Assembly (NCBI GenBank): GCA_947491315.1
Contig: CANLII010000002.1
Coordinates: 186,001-250,000 of the forward strand
Length of the DNA: 64,000 nt
DNA from: Ignavibacteria bacterium
GTDB taxonomy: Bacteria; Bacteroidota; Ignavibacteria; Kapaibacteriales; UBA961
Direction: 5' to 3'
Shown here: positions 8,256 through 18,076 of the stretch, piece after piece
Layout: each line of letters opens with the position of its first letter
Position numbering within the stretch: the stretch's first letter is position 1
Program-made: the position numbers and the translations under genes
The notes under the pieces: generated by a model
What the model saw: only the letters and a program-made list of their open reading frames with translations
What the model was told of the DNA's origin: nothing
Database searches by the model: none

Positions 8256-9203
8256 ATGGAAGGACTATTAGTCATTGGCTTCATACTACTTTTCATACTG
8301 TTATTGTCACTCAGAACGGTGGCTCAAGGTACAGTTGCAGTGGTCACATCATTTGGTAAATATCGCAGGCTCATGTCTCCCGGTCTGAATGTTAAAATCC
8401 CCATCTTAGAAACTATTCATCGTCGAATCAGCGTACAGAATCGTTCCGTTGAATTGGAATTCCAAGCCATCACAATCGATCAAGCGAATGTACAATTCAA
8501 AACGATGCTCCTCTATTCAGTACTTGATCAATTAGAGGTAACGATTCTGAATGTTGCTTTTAAATTCGTTGATGAGCGTAATTTCATGCAAGCACTTATT
8601 CGTACTGTTGAAGGTGCTGTTAGAAGTTTTGTTGCAACCAAAAAACAAGCAGAAATTCTTTCACTCAGAAGAGAAATTATTGATCATGTGAAAGATCAAC
8701 TTGATAATACCCTTGAATCTTGGGGATATCATTTAATTGACATTCAGATGAATGATATCACATTTGATCAGATCATCATGGATTCTATGGCAAAAGTCGT
8801 CTCTTCAAACAATCTCAAAGCCGCCGCAGAAAATGAAGGTCAAGCATTGCTCATCACAAAAACCAAACAAGCCGAAGCAGATGGAATTGCAATCAAAATC
8901 AGTGCAACTGCCGAAAAGGAAGCCGCTCAAATGCGTGGTCAAGGTATTGCATTATTCAGACAAGAAGTTGCAAAGGGTATGAGTGAAGCAATAAAGGAAA
9001 TGGATTCCGCAGATGCCGATGCATCCGTGATTTTGTTCTCCATGTGGAATGAGACTTTACGACATATTGCCGAAAATGGAAAAGGCAATGTGATGTTCTT
9101 TGATGGCTCCACCGAGGGCATGCATAAAACTATGCGTGAATTATTGGCCATGAGTCAAGGCACGATGTTTGAAGGCGCAAGAAAACATAATCAACCACAA
9201 TAA
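8256..9203 (+). CDS. SPFH/band 7 (stomatin-like) membrane protein
   Basis: A 315-residue protein with one N-terminal membrane span (about 3-23, LLVIGFILLFILLLSL) followed by an SPFH domain starting at about residue 28 (GTVAVVTSFGKYRRLMSPGL). The RTVEGAVRSFV and DHVKDQLDNTLESWGY segments are typical of stomatin/prohibitin proteins, which oligomerise on membranes and often control protease or channel activity. The start at 8256 was chosen for its AGGAG site; the frame opens at 8220. The C-terminal region is alanine- and glutamate-rich and probably coiled coil. There is no adjacent NfeD-like partner, so the exact role stays open. Confidence 0.88.
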   Translation: MEGLLVIGFILLFILLLSLRTVAQGTVAVVTSFGKYRRLMSPGLNVKIPILETIHRRISVQNRSVELEFQAITIDQANVQFKTMLLYSVLDQLEVTILNVAFKFVDERNFMQALIRTVEGAVRSFVATKKQAEILSLRREIIDHVKDQLDNTLESWGYHLIDIQMNDITFDQIIMDSMAKVVSSNNLKAAAENEGQALLITKTKQAEADGIAIKISATAEKEAAQMRGQGIALFRQEVAKGMSEAIKEMDSADADASVILFSMWNETLRHIAENGKGNVMFFDGSTEGMHKTMRELLAMSQGTMFEGARKHNQPQ

Positions 9204-9219
9204 CAGCATGTAATTCAAG

Positions 9220-12200
9220 ATGTCATATGTCTTTGCCAATGATCGATATCATGATCTTCACGGAATGGAAGGAAGATTTCATGCTGTTCTCGGGGAATTG
9301 GTAGAACAAGAATCATTCGAAGGGTATACGCTCATCGTTCCAACCGGCAGACGCAAGCGCATGCTGGATCGAATGCTCACCCGCGATCTATACAATCGGC
9401 ATTTTAGGCCTGTGCCTGATTTGCCGATTTATACATTGGAGCGTTTTGCACAGAGTATTTTTGAGAGCATTATTCCGCCAGGGACGCATCGCATCATTTC
9501 CGATGCATATCGACTCATGTTATTCGAAGAAGCAATGGAGACGGTTGATCTTCCTTTTTACAAAGGACTAAGCGATCATCTATCCAGACAAACCATAGAA
9601 AAATGTGCAGAATTACTCTATGGTTTGCGCAAAGATGGCATCACGGCAGTGGCGCTTTCTCAAGAGTTGCAATCACCCGATCCAAAATCCATGCATGGCA
9701 TTCATGATGTACAGCGTATTCATGATTTATCTGTGATTTTGGCCGAATATGAAACGATTCTGGCTCGCGAGAACTTATTAGATTATCCTGCATTACTTTC
9801 CCTCATCACCGAAACAATTCACAAAAATCCTGATTCGATTCTTGATTATGGCATCATTATCATGGATGGATTCTCTGAGTTTACGGAACCCGAGTGGTTA
9901 TTCTTGGATGCACTCGAAAGATCACATACTCCCTTTGCTTGTTTTCTTGAGTATGATCCAGCGAATGGTCCATTGTTTGGAAACTTTGACGAGACTTTTT
10001 CCAAACTTGGTAATACTGGATTCAAACCACATAAAATGACATCACATGATGGTGAATATTCAGAACTGCATGATCACTTGCGACATCATCTTTTCTCGGG
10101 AAGAAGACCAAGTGCGCAGGATTCATTCAAAAAACCATTCACGATACTCGAATGCATGCATCCTCAAGCCGAAGTCGATGCAATAGCTCGCTATGTGAAA
10201 TGGCTTCATGGCATCAATCAAGTTCCGCTGAGTGATATCGTCATTGCCATGCGGAATCCCGAACAATATTCCGGATTATTCAGAGAAATTTTTCCATTGC
10301 ATGGTTTGCCGGTGAATATCACGGATAGACCAAAGCTTCCAACATCACCCGTCATTACGGCAGTCTTTCTTCTCTTTGACATCATAAGACATTCCTGCAG
10401 AATCGAAGATTTACGGAATATCATCATGAGTCCGTATATCATGCTTCCAAGATTAAAGAAAAGCCCCAAACTTCTTGAAGCATTCGATCATGTGATCAAA
10501 GCTATGCGCATCAAAGGTGGCAAAGGAATCAGGGAATGGGAAAGAGCATTAATTTCTTATAGAAGATTATTACGAGACAGAGAGCGTGAAATCATCATGC
10601 ACATGCGCCCGGACCGTGATGCACTCAAGAACCTGAATAAGAGACAAACTGAAATTTCAATGATCGAGGAAGTGCTGTCGATTTTACAGGATATTCTCCC
10701 CTCTCAGGAATCGATGATTACTCCTGATCAGGCTATTCAGAATCTCAAAGAACTCATCAAGAAATGCGGTATCATGGAAATGCTTGAATCGCTTTCCATG
10801 AATCAGAAACAGCATGCAAGTATCGACATTCATCAAACATCTTCGGAGTTATTGGAGCGTGATGTACGCGCACTTCGAATGCTCTTTCAATTGATGGAAG
10901 AATATGCCGTATTGCGAATGCATAGAAATCCAAATGTACTTTCTTCCATGAAAGTGCATGTAGAACGCATCACATCCATCGTACATGGTTCACAATTTCA
11001 AATTCGTGAAAAACCGGGAACAGGAATCACGGTCACTTCAATGGAACAAATCAGAGAATTGGAATACTCCAATATCATTTTATGTGGTATGTATGAGGGG
11101 TCTTCACCATTGACTTATACTGCTGATACCTTTATGGGAAGAGAATTACCCGATTCCGAAGAAAGGCATATACGAAGAGAAAGGATGAGTTTTTACTTAT
11201 CGCTCGTGCATCATGCACCAAGTGAAAAGCCGCGTTCATTTCTTCTGTCCTATCCTGCTATGGGTATGGACATGACAGAGCTCATGAGATCACATTTTCT
11301 CGATGAATTGATGCTCATCACAGGAATGAATCCCGAACATGACATTTGTAAACAAACAGATCAGCAGGATGAGAGAATCATATTCTTGAGATATCTCACA
11401 AAAAGAGAAGAATCTGTTGATATTGCTCTTGCGAATACTGATGAATCATATGCGAAACTGAATCAAATCATCTTGCAATGGAATTCAAAGAATCAGATTC
11501 AAAGGAAGCATGAACCTATCACGCAACATGCAGTCTTCAATCGCGATGTGTTTTCTATCACGGAATTGAATGAATATGCGGAATGTCCATATCTCTATTT
11601 TTCCAAAAGGTTATTGCGACTCAAAGAAGAAGATACAGTCACTACATGGATTTCATCACTCGAGAATGGTATTTTCTTTCATGATGTCCTCCATAAATTT
11701 TATACTTCTCAACTCTTCCCTCAGCAGAGCAAGCAGGCACTACATCCGATTCAATTTGATTTGGATAAAAAAGAAGAGTATAAGGCGGAACTCCACCGCA
11801 TTGCAAGCAATGAGTTTGCATTGATTGATTATGATCATCCATTCATCGAAGTGGAAAGGCAGACCATTTTCGGAAATACAGAAAAAGGAATCAAAGGCAG
11901 ACTTGATATATGGTTTGAAATGGAATGGAATCTCATGAAGTCATCCACACATAAACCGACTCTCTTTGAAATTGGTTTTGGAAATAAGAATGATGCAATT
12001 CCGGCAATCGATCTCGGGAATGGTCTAAAGCTCAAAGGGAAAATTGATCGCATAGAGATTTCACCCGATATGCAGTCTTTTATCATAGCCGATTATAAGA
12101 CAGGGAAAAAAGTGCCGACAAATGCAGATATCAATAAAGGAAAAGAGCAACAAATGCCTTTATATGCGCTTGCCGCTGAACAATTTCTCAGTAAAGAATT

Positions 12201-12480
12201 TCGATTGAATGAATGCAATTTCAGTCATGCCATCTATTATTCTTTACATGATGGTACATCAAAAGTGGTATTGGACCCGGAACAGAAAAGATCGCCTGCA
12301 AAACCATTGGGAGAACTTCTAAAGCTCACTCAGGAATATGTTGCATCAATACATGATGCAGATTTTCATGTTAAGGACAAAAAAGAAGCATTTTGTGAAC
12401 ATTGTACATTTGATTCTTTGTGCAGAATCAAAGCAATGCCACCAATGCGCGGTGAAAGTAGTCCGGAAGAGGAAGCATAA
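9220..12480 (+). CDS. AddB-like PD-(D/E)XK nuclease, probable recombination repair protein
   Basis: A 1086-residue protein. Its N-terminal and middle parts resemble the inactivated helicase portion of AddB (start YTLIVPTGRRKRMLDRML); I see no intact Walker A. The C-terminus carries a RecB-family nuclease domain with GKIDRIEI and ADYKTGKK (motifs with the catalytic D and K). An iron-sulfur cluster signature is formed by one Cys in AECPYLYFSKRL (about 790) and three in CEHCTFDSLC near the end. AddAB-type enzymes resect double-strand breaks. The helicase partner AddA is not in the window. The gene is followed by rluE and rsmE with 3-base gaps, so these probably share a transcript. Confidence 0.82.
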   Translation: MSYVFANDRYHDLHGMEGRFHAVLGELVEQESFEGYTLIVPTGRRKRMLDRMLTRDLYNRHFRPVPDLPIYTLERFAQSIFESIIPPGTHRIISDAYRLMLFEEAMETVDLPFYKGLSDHLSRQTIEKCAELLYGLRKDGITAVALSQELQSPDPKSMHGIHDVQRIHDLSVILAEYETILARENLLDYPALLSLITETIHKNPDSILDYGIIIMDGFSEFTEPEWLFLDALERSHTPFACFLEYDPANGPLFGNFDETFSKLGNTGFKPHKMTSHDGEYSELHDHLRHHLFSGRRPSAQDSFKKPFTILECMHPQAEVDAIARYVKWLHGINQVPLSDIVIAMRNPEQYSGLFREIFPLHGLPVNITDRPKLPTSPVITAVFLLFDIIRHSCRIEDLRNIIMSPYIMLPRLKKSPKLLEAFDHVIKAMRIKGGKGIREWERALISYRRLLRDREREIIMHMRPDRDALKNLNKRQTEISMIEEVLSILQDILPSQESMITPDQAIQNLKELIKKCGIMEMLESLSMNQKQHASIDIHQTSSELLERDVRALRMLFQLMEEYAVLRMHRNPNVLSSMKVHVERITSIVHGSQFQIREKPGTGITVTSMEQIRELEYSNIILCGMYEGSSPLTYTADTFMGRELPDSEERHIRRERMSFYLSLVHHAPSEKPRSFLLSYPAMGMDMTELMRSHFLDELMLITGMNPEHDICKQTDQQDERIIFLRYLTKREESVDIALANTDESYAKLNQIILQWNSKNQIQRKHEPITQHAVFNRDVFSITELNEYAECPYLYFSKRLLRLKEEDTVTTWISSLENGIFFHDVLHKFYTSQLFPQQSKQALHPIQFDLDKKEEYKAELHRIASNEFALIDYDHPFIEVERQTIFGNTEKGIKGRLDIWFEMEWNLMKSSTHKPTLFEIGFGNKNDAIPAIDLGNGLKLKGKIDRIEISPDMQSFIIADYKTGKKVPTNADINKGKEQQMPLYALAAEQFLSKEFRLNECNFSHAIYYSLHDGTSKVVLDPEQKRSPAKPLGELLKLTQEYVASIHDADFHVKDKKEAFCEHCTFDSLCRIKAMPPMRGESSPEEEA

Positions 12481-12483
12481 ACT

Positions 12484-13050
12484 ATGCTCATAGCTTTCAA
12501 TAAACCATATGGTATTGTTACTCAATTCACGAGTGATGGTTCAAAGAATGGAACACTTGCAGAATTTGATTTTCCCAAAGATATCTACCCATTAGGCAGA
12601 TTGGATGCGGATTCAGAAGGATTACTCTTGCTTAGTGATGAGGCATCGCTCAATGCTCGCTTACTTTTACCTGAACATGCTCATGAACGCATCTATCATG
12701 TGCAAGTGGAGGGCATTCCCGATGAACAAGATTTGCGATTGCTTCAAAGCGGTACACTCAATATTCAAGGATATACAATTCTTCCTTGTTCAGCTTCTCT
12801 TATTGACATACAGTATCCTGATCGCATACCACCGATCAGAGTCAGAAAAACCATTCCCGATTCTTGGATCGAATTACGATTACATGAAGGAAAAAACAGG
12901 CAAGTTCGAAAAATGACAGCCGCCATCGGACATCCCACTTTACGACTGATTCGTGTGGCAATCGGTGCATATCTTTTAAATGATATGGCTCCCGGAACTT
13001 GGCGCAAATTGAATGTACAAGAAAGAACACTCATATTCTCAAAGCGATGA
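12484..13050 (+). CDS. rluE: 23S rRNA pseudouridine synthase, RluE type
   Basis: A 188-residue pseudouridine synthase of the RsuA/RluB/E/F family without the S4 domain, as for RluE, which modifies U2457 of 23S rRNA in E. coli. The start LIAFNKPYGIVTQF is typical, the catalytic aspartate lies in YPLGRLDADSEGLLLL (about residue 40), and the C-terminus has EGKNRQVRKM. Length is in the usual range. The gene is closely packed between the AddB-like gene and rsmE. The symbol rests on domain architecture; the precise target base cannot be proved. Confidence 0.85.
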   Translation: MLIAFNKPYGIVTQFTSDGSKNGTLAEFDFPKDIYPLGRLDADSEGLLLLSDEASLNARLLLPEHAHERIYHVQVEGIPDEQDLRLLQSGTLNIQGYTILPCSASLIDIQYPDRIPPIRVRKTIPDSWIELRLHEGKNRQVRKMTAAIGHPTLRLIRVAIGAYLLNDMAPGTWRKLNVQERTLIFSKR

Positions 13051-13053
13051 TAC

Positions 13054-13758
13054 ATGGAATGTTTATTTGCTCCCGATTTATGTATTGATTCCACAGACAT
13101 TACACTCTCACAAGAAGAGTCAAAGCATGCCAAAGTTTTGAGATTGAAAGAAGGCGACTCACTTCTTCTTTCATCAGGAAATGGAATCCTCGCCAAGGGT
13201 AATATTCGGCAGATAACAAAAGACACCATTCAACTTTCCATTCTTGAATGCAGAGAAATGGCACATGAACTTCCCTTTTCTTTCGGAATCATGCTTCCAA
13301 TTCTATCATCCAAGGACAGAATGGAATTTGCAATTGAGAAATTAACTGAACTTGGCATACAAGATATCTACCCTATTAGAAGCGCGAGAAGTCAGGTGCA
13401 ATCCATCGATATCGATAGATTGCAATCAAAAGCACTTTCTGCAATGAAACAATGTAAAAGATCCATTCTTCCAAGAATACATCCATTGCAAACAATATCA
13501 GACATTGAACTTCTCATAAACAACTATCAAATACTGATTCTTGGCGATGTGAAAGGTCTGACTGCCATACCTGTCTCTCAACAGAAACATATATCCATAC
13601 TCATTTGCATAGGACCTGAAGGCGGTTTTTCCGATGAAGAGCAGGAAATTCTTCGATCATTTCCGCAAACACTTCCCATAAGACTCGGTCATTCGCGTTT
13701 GAGAGCCGAGACAGCCGCAATTGCTCTAACATCCATTGCTGCATTTCATTATTCCTGA
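13054..13758 (+). CDS. rsmE: 16S rRNA (uracil(1498)-N(3))-methyltransferase
   Basis: A 234-residue SPOUT methyltransferase that matches RsmE, which methylates U1498 of 16S rRNA with S-adenosylmethionine. The N-terminal PUA-like part contains ESKHAKVLRLKEGD, and the C-terminal trefoil knot has the motif ICIGPEGGFSDEE followed by RLGHSRLRAETAAI. Length is the family norm. It starts three bases after rluE, and both modify rRNA, so they probably form one unit. A 68-base gap without a clear promoter separates it from the next gene. Confidence 0.93.
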   Translation: MECLFAPDLCIDSTDITLSQEESKHAKVLRLKEGDSLLLSSGNGILAKGNIRQITKDTIQLSILECREMAHELPFSFGIMLPILSSKDRMEFAIEKLTELGIQDIYPIRSARSQVQSIDIDRLQSKALSAMKQCKRSILPRIHPLQTISDIELLINNYQILILGDVKGLTAIPVSQQKHISILICIGPEGGFSDEEQEILRSFPQTLPIRLGHSRLRAETAAIALTSIAAFHYS

Positions 13759-13826
13759 GTATTGGCATACTGCAAAATAAATGACATTTTTGCAGTGCAT
13801 TTTGACTACATAAATGGCTGATTTTC

Positions 13827-16800
13827 ATGAGACATTTCCTCTTTTGTTTTCTTTGCTTATTGCTTCCGGCAATCGCCTTTGCACAATTCACTGGAATTGA
13901 CTCCAAAAATTTCCCCATGATTCGTTCTTATGGAGGAGGAACCATCTTTGCAAATGCTAAGACTTCCGATTTCACGGTCACTGAGAATGGTCTTCCGATG
14001 ACCAATGGTATGTCTGTCGAATGCTCCACCGCTGTCAATGATCCGTCTGTGAGCGTTGTTCTTGTGATTGATATTAGCGAGTCAATGAATGAGCGCATGA
14101 GCAACGGAAGAACAAAGCTTGAATGGATGAAAAACGGAGCAAAGAGTTTCATTAATTCTCTTGTCTTCAATGGCACCACGCAATGTGCCATCATTACATT
14201 CAATGGGATATCCTATATTCTTAGTGATTTTCAAAATACAGCAAGACCACTTATTGAAGCAATCGATGGGATCCAATATGGATTGGGAGCTACCAATTAT
14301 GAATACCCTCTGATTGATCCACAAAAAAGTGCTGTTGCATTATTGAAAAATACACCTTCATGGGTTCGCAGGGCAGTGGTTTTTCTCACGGACGGAACGC
14401 CCAATCAAGATCCACCAAAAACCAGTATTATCAATCAACTCAATCAATTGAAAGCAACTTTATATGCAATTGCATTGTCATTCGATGCCAGTCCGGATCT
14501 TCAGGAAATCGCGGAGAAAACAGGTGGAACGACCAATATTGCATATACCGAAGATTTGCTCGTGAATATTTATAAGGATCTAGGGAATAAAAGACCTACC
14601 ACAACCTATTGCTGGCTTTCCTATACAGCTCCTTTTGGATGCACTGAGGCAAGTCGCAATCGCAATGTGCAAATCACCTATCGACCTACGAATCTCAGAC
14701 AAAATTTCACATATTCAGCGCCAATAACTTCAGTAGCCTCCATTCAACTTTCTCAGGCTGTCTTGCCTCCATTTCCGGATATTGCTCCTGGACAGCAAGC
14801 CACTCAGCAAATTACCATCACCGCAAGAAATGCGGACATGACGATTACCGCTGATAATTCCACTTTACCTGCCAATTTCAGAGTCTCGGATTGGGGTGGA
14901 AGCGTGCCTCCTTTCGTTCTCAAAGCTGGCAATTCACGAGTGATCACCATTAGATTCACACAAACAAATCCTCGTGATATACGCAGTGGCAGACTTCGCT
15001 TGCTTGGCAATCCATGCAATTCAGATTATGTATCGCTAAGCGGAGGGGCAAAAAAAGTGGTAATCGTTTCTCCAAATGGTGGAGAAACACTCAGCTCCTG
15101 TGATTCCATACTCATCACTTGGGGTGGGGTTGATGCCAGCGATACCGTTAGACTTCAATATTCCATGAACAATGGTACTACCTGGAATTTGCTCAGCAAT
15201 TCAGCCACAGGATTGAGTCATATTTGGAGACCACCTTCAAATGGACAATATCTCTTCCGCATTGCGGCAAGAACGACAAGAACAGGAGGCATGGCAAATA
15301 TTCATGGAGCAGGAACAGGAAGTGAAGCAGGAAATGGCATCGCGGCAAATGCACAAGCATCTTCATATGCCGTGACAGGTCATTATGAAAAACAACTTTC
15401 TATGAATGGTCAACAAATTTCCTCCACCCGCACTCAAGACATGTTTCTCGGTAGATTCCGTGATAACAATGTTTTATGGCTTCGAACCGGCGCGCAATTC
15501 TTTACTTCATTTCTTCCATATACGAATGCTTCAGGGAAAGCCGTTCTTGTGGATAGTAATGATGTCATCTATACAGCGAGCGAGTTGACTCGCTCGGTCA
15601 ATGGCGGAAGGATTTCAATCATACTACAAAAAGTAACCACTTCGGGAAGCATCGATTGGAGCAAAGAAATCTTGGCTTCACAGAAGAGTATCGGCGCGAG
15701 ATCACTTGGAAGGGATAGTCTTGGGAATTATTATCTCAGTGGACTTTATGATGGACAATTCTCTGTTCCCGTGAAAACCGGCGGATCCGCAACCATTACG
15801 GCAGTAGGTCAAAGACCATTCACTTTGACATTCAATAATCGTGGTGAGTTTTTGGCGCTTAAAGACAGCATCTCAAAAGGATATCTTCACTTTCCTGCGG
15901 ATACAGCCAAAGATTCCATTGGGACAATGTATACCGTCAGAACATTTTCCAATACGCTCACCTTGCCAGATACATCTTTCAAAAGTGCAGGTAAACAAGA
16001 CATCGCCATTCGATTGAATGGAAGAATCATGACACCGCCTGATCAAAGCGATGGAGTCAGCACGGTGATCACACCACTTCTGACATTGAAGCAAAGTACT
16101 GTAACAATTCCTTCGATTCAAGTAGGTGAATCAGTCGATCATATTGTTACTGATTATTTGTGCAATCGATCAAGCACACCAATCATGTTGGATGAATCAA
16201 TCATCACGAATGCCAATGGATTATCCATCTTGGAGCCAGTAACCGGAACGGTTATTCCCGGTGATACATGCATACAAGTGATATATCGCTTTACTCCATC
16301 AGCAAAGGGTCAGCAAAATGGTTTAGTCCGATTTGGCAATACCTGTACATTCACTACCGGCACCATTCGAACTGAAGCATTTTCACTGGGCGCTTCCATT
16401 TCAAATCTGGATTGGAATATCAAACGCATCAAGACAGTGAATCGAAGTGTCATACAACTCAGAAATACAGGCGATGATGATCTTCTTGTACAATCAATCA
16501 GTTTGTCAACCGGAATATCTTTTGCGCTTGCCAATGCTCCTGCATCTCCATTTCTGTTAAAAGGTAATTCTACTCTTGACATCACTTGTGATTTCATTCC
16601 GGCTGATACCATTGCATATAATGATTCCGTGATCATCAACATTGATCAATTAAAAGAACCCTTGATTGGATTGCTTATGGGTAAAGGTGGACTACCCATA
16701 TTTTCTTCACAAGGATTTGCATTCCAAGCCACGGCTGTGAATACGACTTCAACAGAAGTTGCGGACATCAAAGCCGAGAATCGTTCGATGTCCATGCCTT

Positions 16801-18062
16801 TGCATATTTCTGATATTTCCCTCTCCATGAATGAAGGTGATTTTTTCATCATGCAATCCGGTACATTGCCTATTGATCTTTCCGGAAATGTCATGCATGC
16901 AACCACGATTGGTTTTAAGCCGATCAAGGCCGGCAATCGCATTGCATATCTAAAATTCACGCATGATGGAATTGCCGGACCCGATGATAAACCCCGAGTG
17001 CAAGACAGCATATTGATTGAAGGAATCGGCATCAGCAAAGGACTTGTGATAGATACCGTTCTTGACATGGGAATAATCCTCACTTGTGATATCGCGGCAA
17101 AGGATCTCATCATCACGAATCCAAATGATCAAGACATTCGCATCATCGACATTACAATCAGCGATCTTCCAGGCAATGCATTTGCTTCCGCATTTTATAC
17201 CAAAAGTGCACCGATCATTGTTCCTGCAAAAGGAAATGCTCCTCTTCCCATTGGCTTCGTTCCAGATCGCATTGGCCAAGTCAATGCAGTACTGAAATGC
17301 ACTGCAGAAGATGGAACCGTCTATTCCACATTTCTAATTGGAGATGGTATTTCGATGCCATCAACAATCACGATTAATGGTCAGTCTACACAAAGCATTG
17401 CTTTGATTCCGGGTACAAAATCAAATTTTGACATTGCAGTTTCCACTCAAAAAACACTTACTTATCCTCGCATAGACAGCGTTATATTCGATGTGCAATA
17501 TCCGAATGCGCTTTTTACTTTGGATTCAGTGAGCTCTCTGCAAGCGAAATGGAATGCATCGATTATAAGTAATGATCCACTCATTGGTAAAGCAAGTATT
17601 CTAGCTTATAGTCAAACTTCCACAAAGGAATTTCCAAGTGGATCACTGATTCGCCTTCATGCAACCAACTATCTGGGTGATCCTGCAAATCAGCAATTGA
17701 ACATTCAATCCAAAGTAAATGCATTATGCATTGATTCATCAAAAGCCCAAGTCGGTTTTTCATTGGATGCAGTGTGCTACGCGCAAGGTAGATTGATTTC
17801 TGTGATGAAAGATGCTTTTGTCATCGGAGTTTCAGATAGAGAACTCACATTCAGCATGCCATTCACGGGTCTGTCTGAAGCATATATCGTAGAAATATCA
17901 GGCAGAATCATTTCCTTGCTGCCTTTACAGGAGAGAATGTCCGGTAATCACTATGTCATGCTTCCCGATGTATCACAAGGCGTGTATATGATCATTGCGA
18001 AAAATGGTCCATATCATGTCCAAAAACAAATCATCATACACAATACATCCATTCTCCATTGA
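13827..18062 (+). CDS. Large secreted VWA-domain protein with probable T9SS sorting tail
   Basis: A 1411-residue protein with a signal peptide (RHFLFCFLCLLLPAIAFAQ). A von Willebrand A domain (about 70-260) carries the MIDAS metal site DISES near residue 80. An Ig-like segment with SPNGGETL at about 415 follows, then a repeat-rich beta region with choice-of-anchor D-like modules (LTLKQSTVTIPSIQVGE). The final roughly 80 residues (ISGRIISLLPLQERM, VSQGVYMIIAKNG) resemble a type A sorting domain used by the type IX secretion system, which would place the protein on the cell surface. Adhesion or ligand binding is a reasonable role but not shown. Cotranscription with the downstream M20D gene (14-base gap) is possible. 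Confidence 0.8.
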   Translation: MRHFLFCFLCLLLPAIAFAQFTGIDSKNFPMIRSYGGGTIFANAKTSDFTVTENGLPMTNGMSVECSTAVNDPSVSVVLVIDISESMNERMSNGRTKLEWMKNGAKSFINSLVFNGTTQCAIITFNGISYILSDFQNTARPLIEAIDGIQYGLGATNYEYPLIDPQKSAVALLKNTPSWVRRAVVFLTDGTPNQDPPKTSIINQLNQLKATLYAIALSFDASPDLQEIAEKTGGTTNIAYTEDLLVNIYKDLGNKRPTTTYCWLSYTAPFGCTEASRNRNVQITYRPTNLRQNFTYSAPITSVASIQLSQAVLPPFPDIAPGQQATQQITITARNADMTITADNSTLPANFRVSDWGGSVPPFVLKAGNSRVITIRFTQTNPRDIRSGRLRLLGNPCNSDYVSLSGGAKKVVIVSPNGGETLSSCDSILITWGGVDASDTVRLQYSMNNGTTWNLLSNSATGLSHIWRPPSNGQYLFRIAARTTRTGGMANIHGAGTGSEAGNGIAANAQASSYAVTGHYEKQLSMNGQQISSTRTQDMFLGRFRDNNVLWLRTGAQFFTSFLPYTNASGKAVLVDSNDVIYTASELTRSVNGGRISIILQKVTTSGSIDWSKEILASQKSIGARSLGRDSLGNYYLSGLYDGQFSVPVKTGGSATITAVGQRPFTLTFNNRGEFLALKDSISKGYLHFPADTAKDSIGTMYTVRTFSNTLTLPDTSFKSAGKQDIAIRLNGRIMTPPDQSDGVSTVITPLLTLKQSTVTIPSIQVGESVDHIVTDYLCNRSSTPIMLDESIITNANGLSILEPVTGTVIPGDTCIQVIYRFTPSAKGQQNGLVRFGNTCTFTTGTIRTEAFSLGASISNLDWNIKRIKTVNRSVIQLRNTGDDDLLVQSISLSTGISFALANAPASPFLLKGNSTLDITCDFIPADTIAYNDSVIINIDQLKEPLIGLLMGKGGLPIFSSQGFAFQATAVNTTSTEVADIKAENRSMSMPLHISDISLSMNEGDFFIMQSGTLPIDLSGNVMHATTIGFKPIKAGNRIAYLKFTHDGIAGPDDKPRVQDSILIEGIGISKGLVIDTVLDMGIILTCDIAAKDLIITNPNDQDIRIIDITISDLPGNAFASAFYTKSAPIIVPAKGNAPLPIGFVPDRIGQVNAVLKCTAEDGTVYSTFLIGDGISMPSTITINGQSTQSIALIPGTKSNFDIAVSTQKTLTYPRIDSVIFDVQYPNALFTLDSVSSLQAKWNASIISNDPLIGKASILAYSQTSTKEFPSGSLIRLHATNYLGDPANQQLNIQSKVNALCIDSSKAQVGFSLDAVCYAQGRLISVMKDAFVIGVSDRELTFSMPFTGLSEAYIVEISGRIISLLPLQERMSGNHYVMLPDVSQGVYMIIAKNGPYHVQKQIIIHNTSILH

Positions 18063-18076
18063 ATTGAGAAATCACC

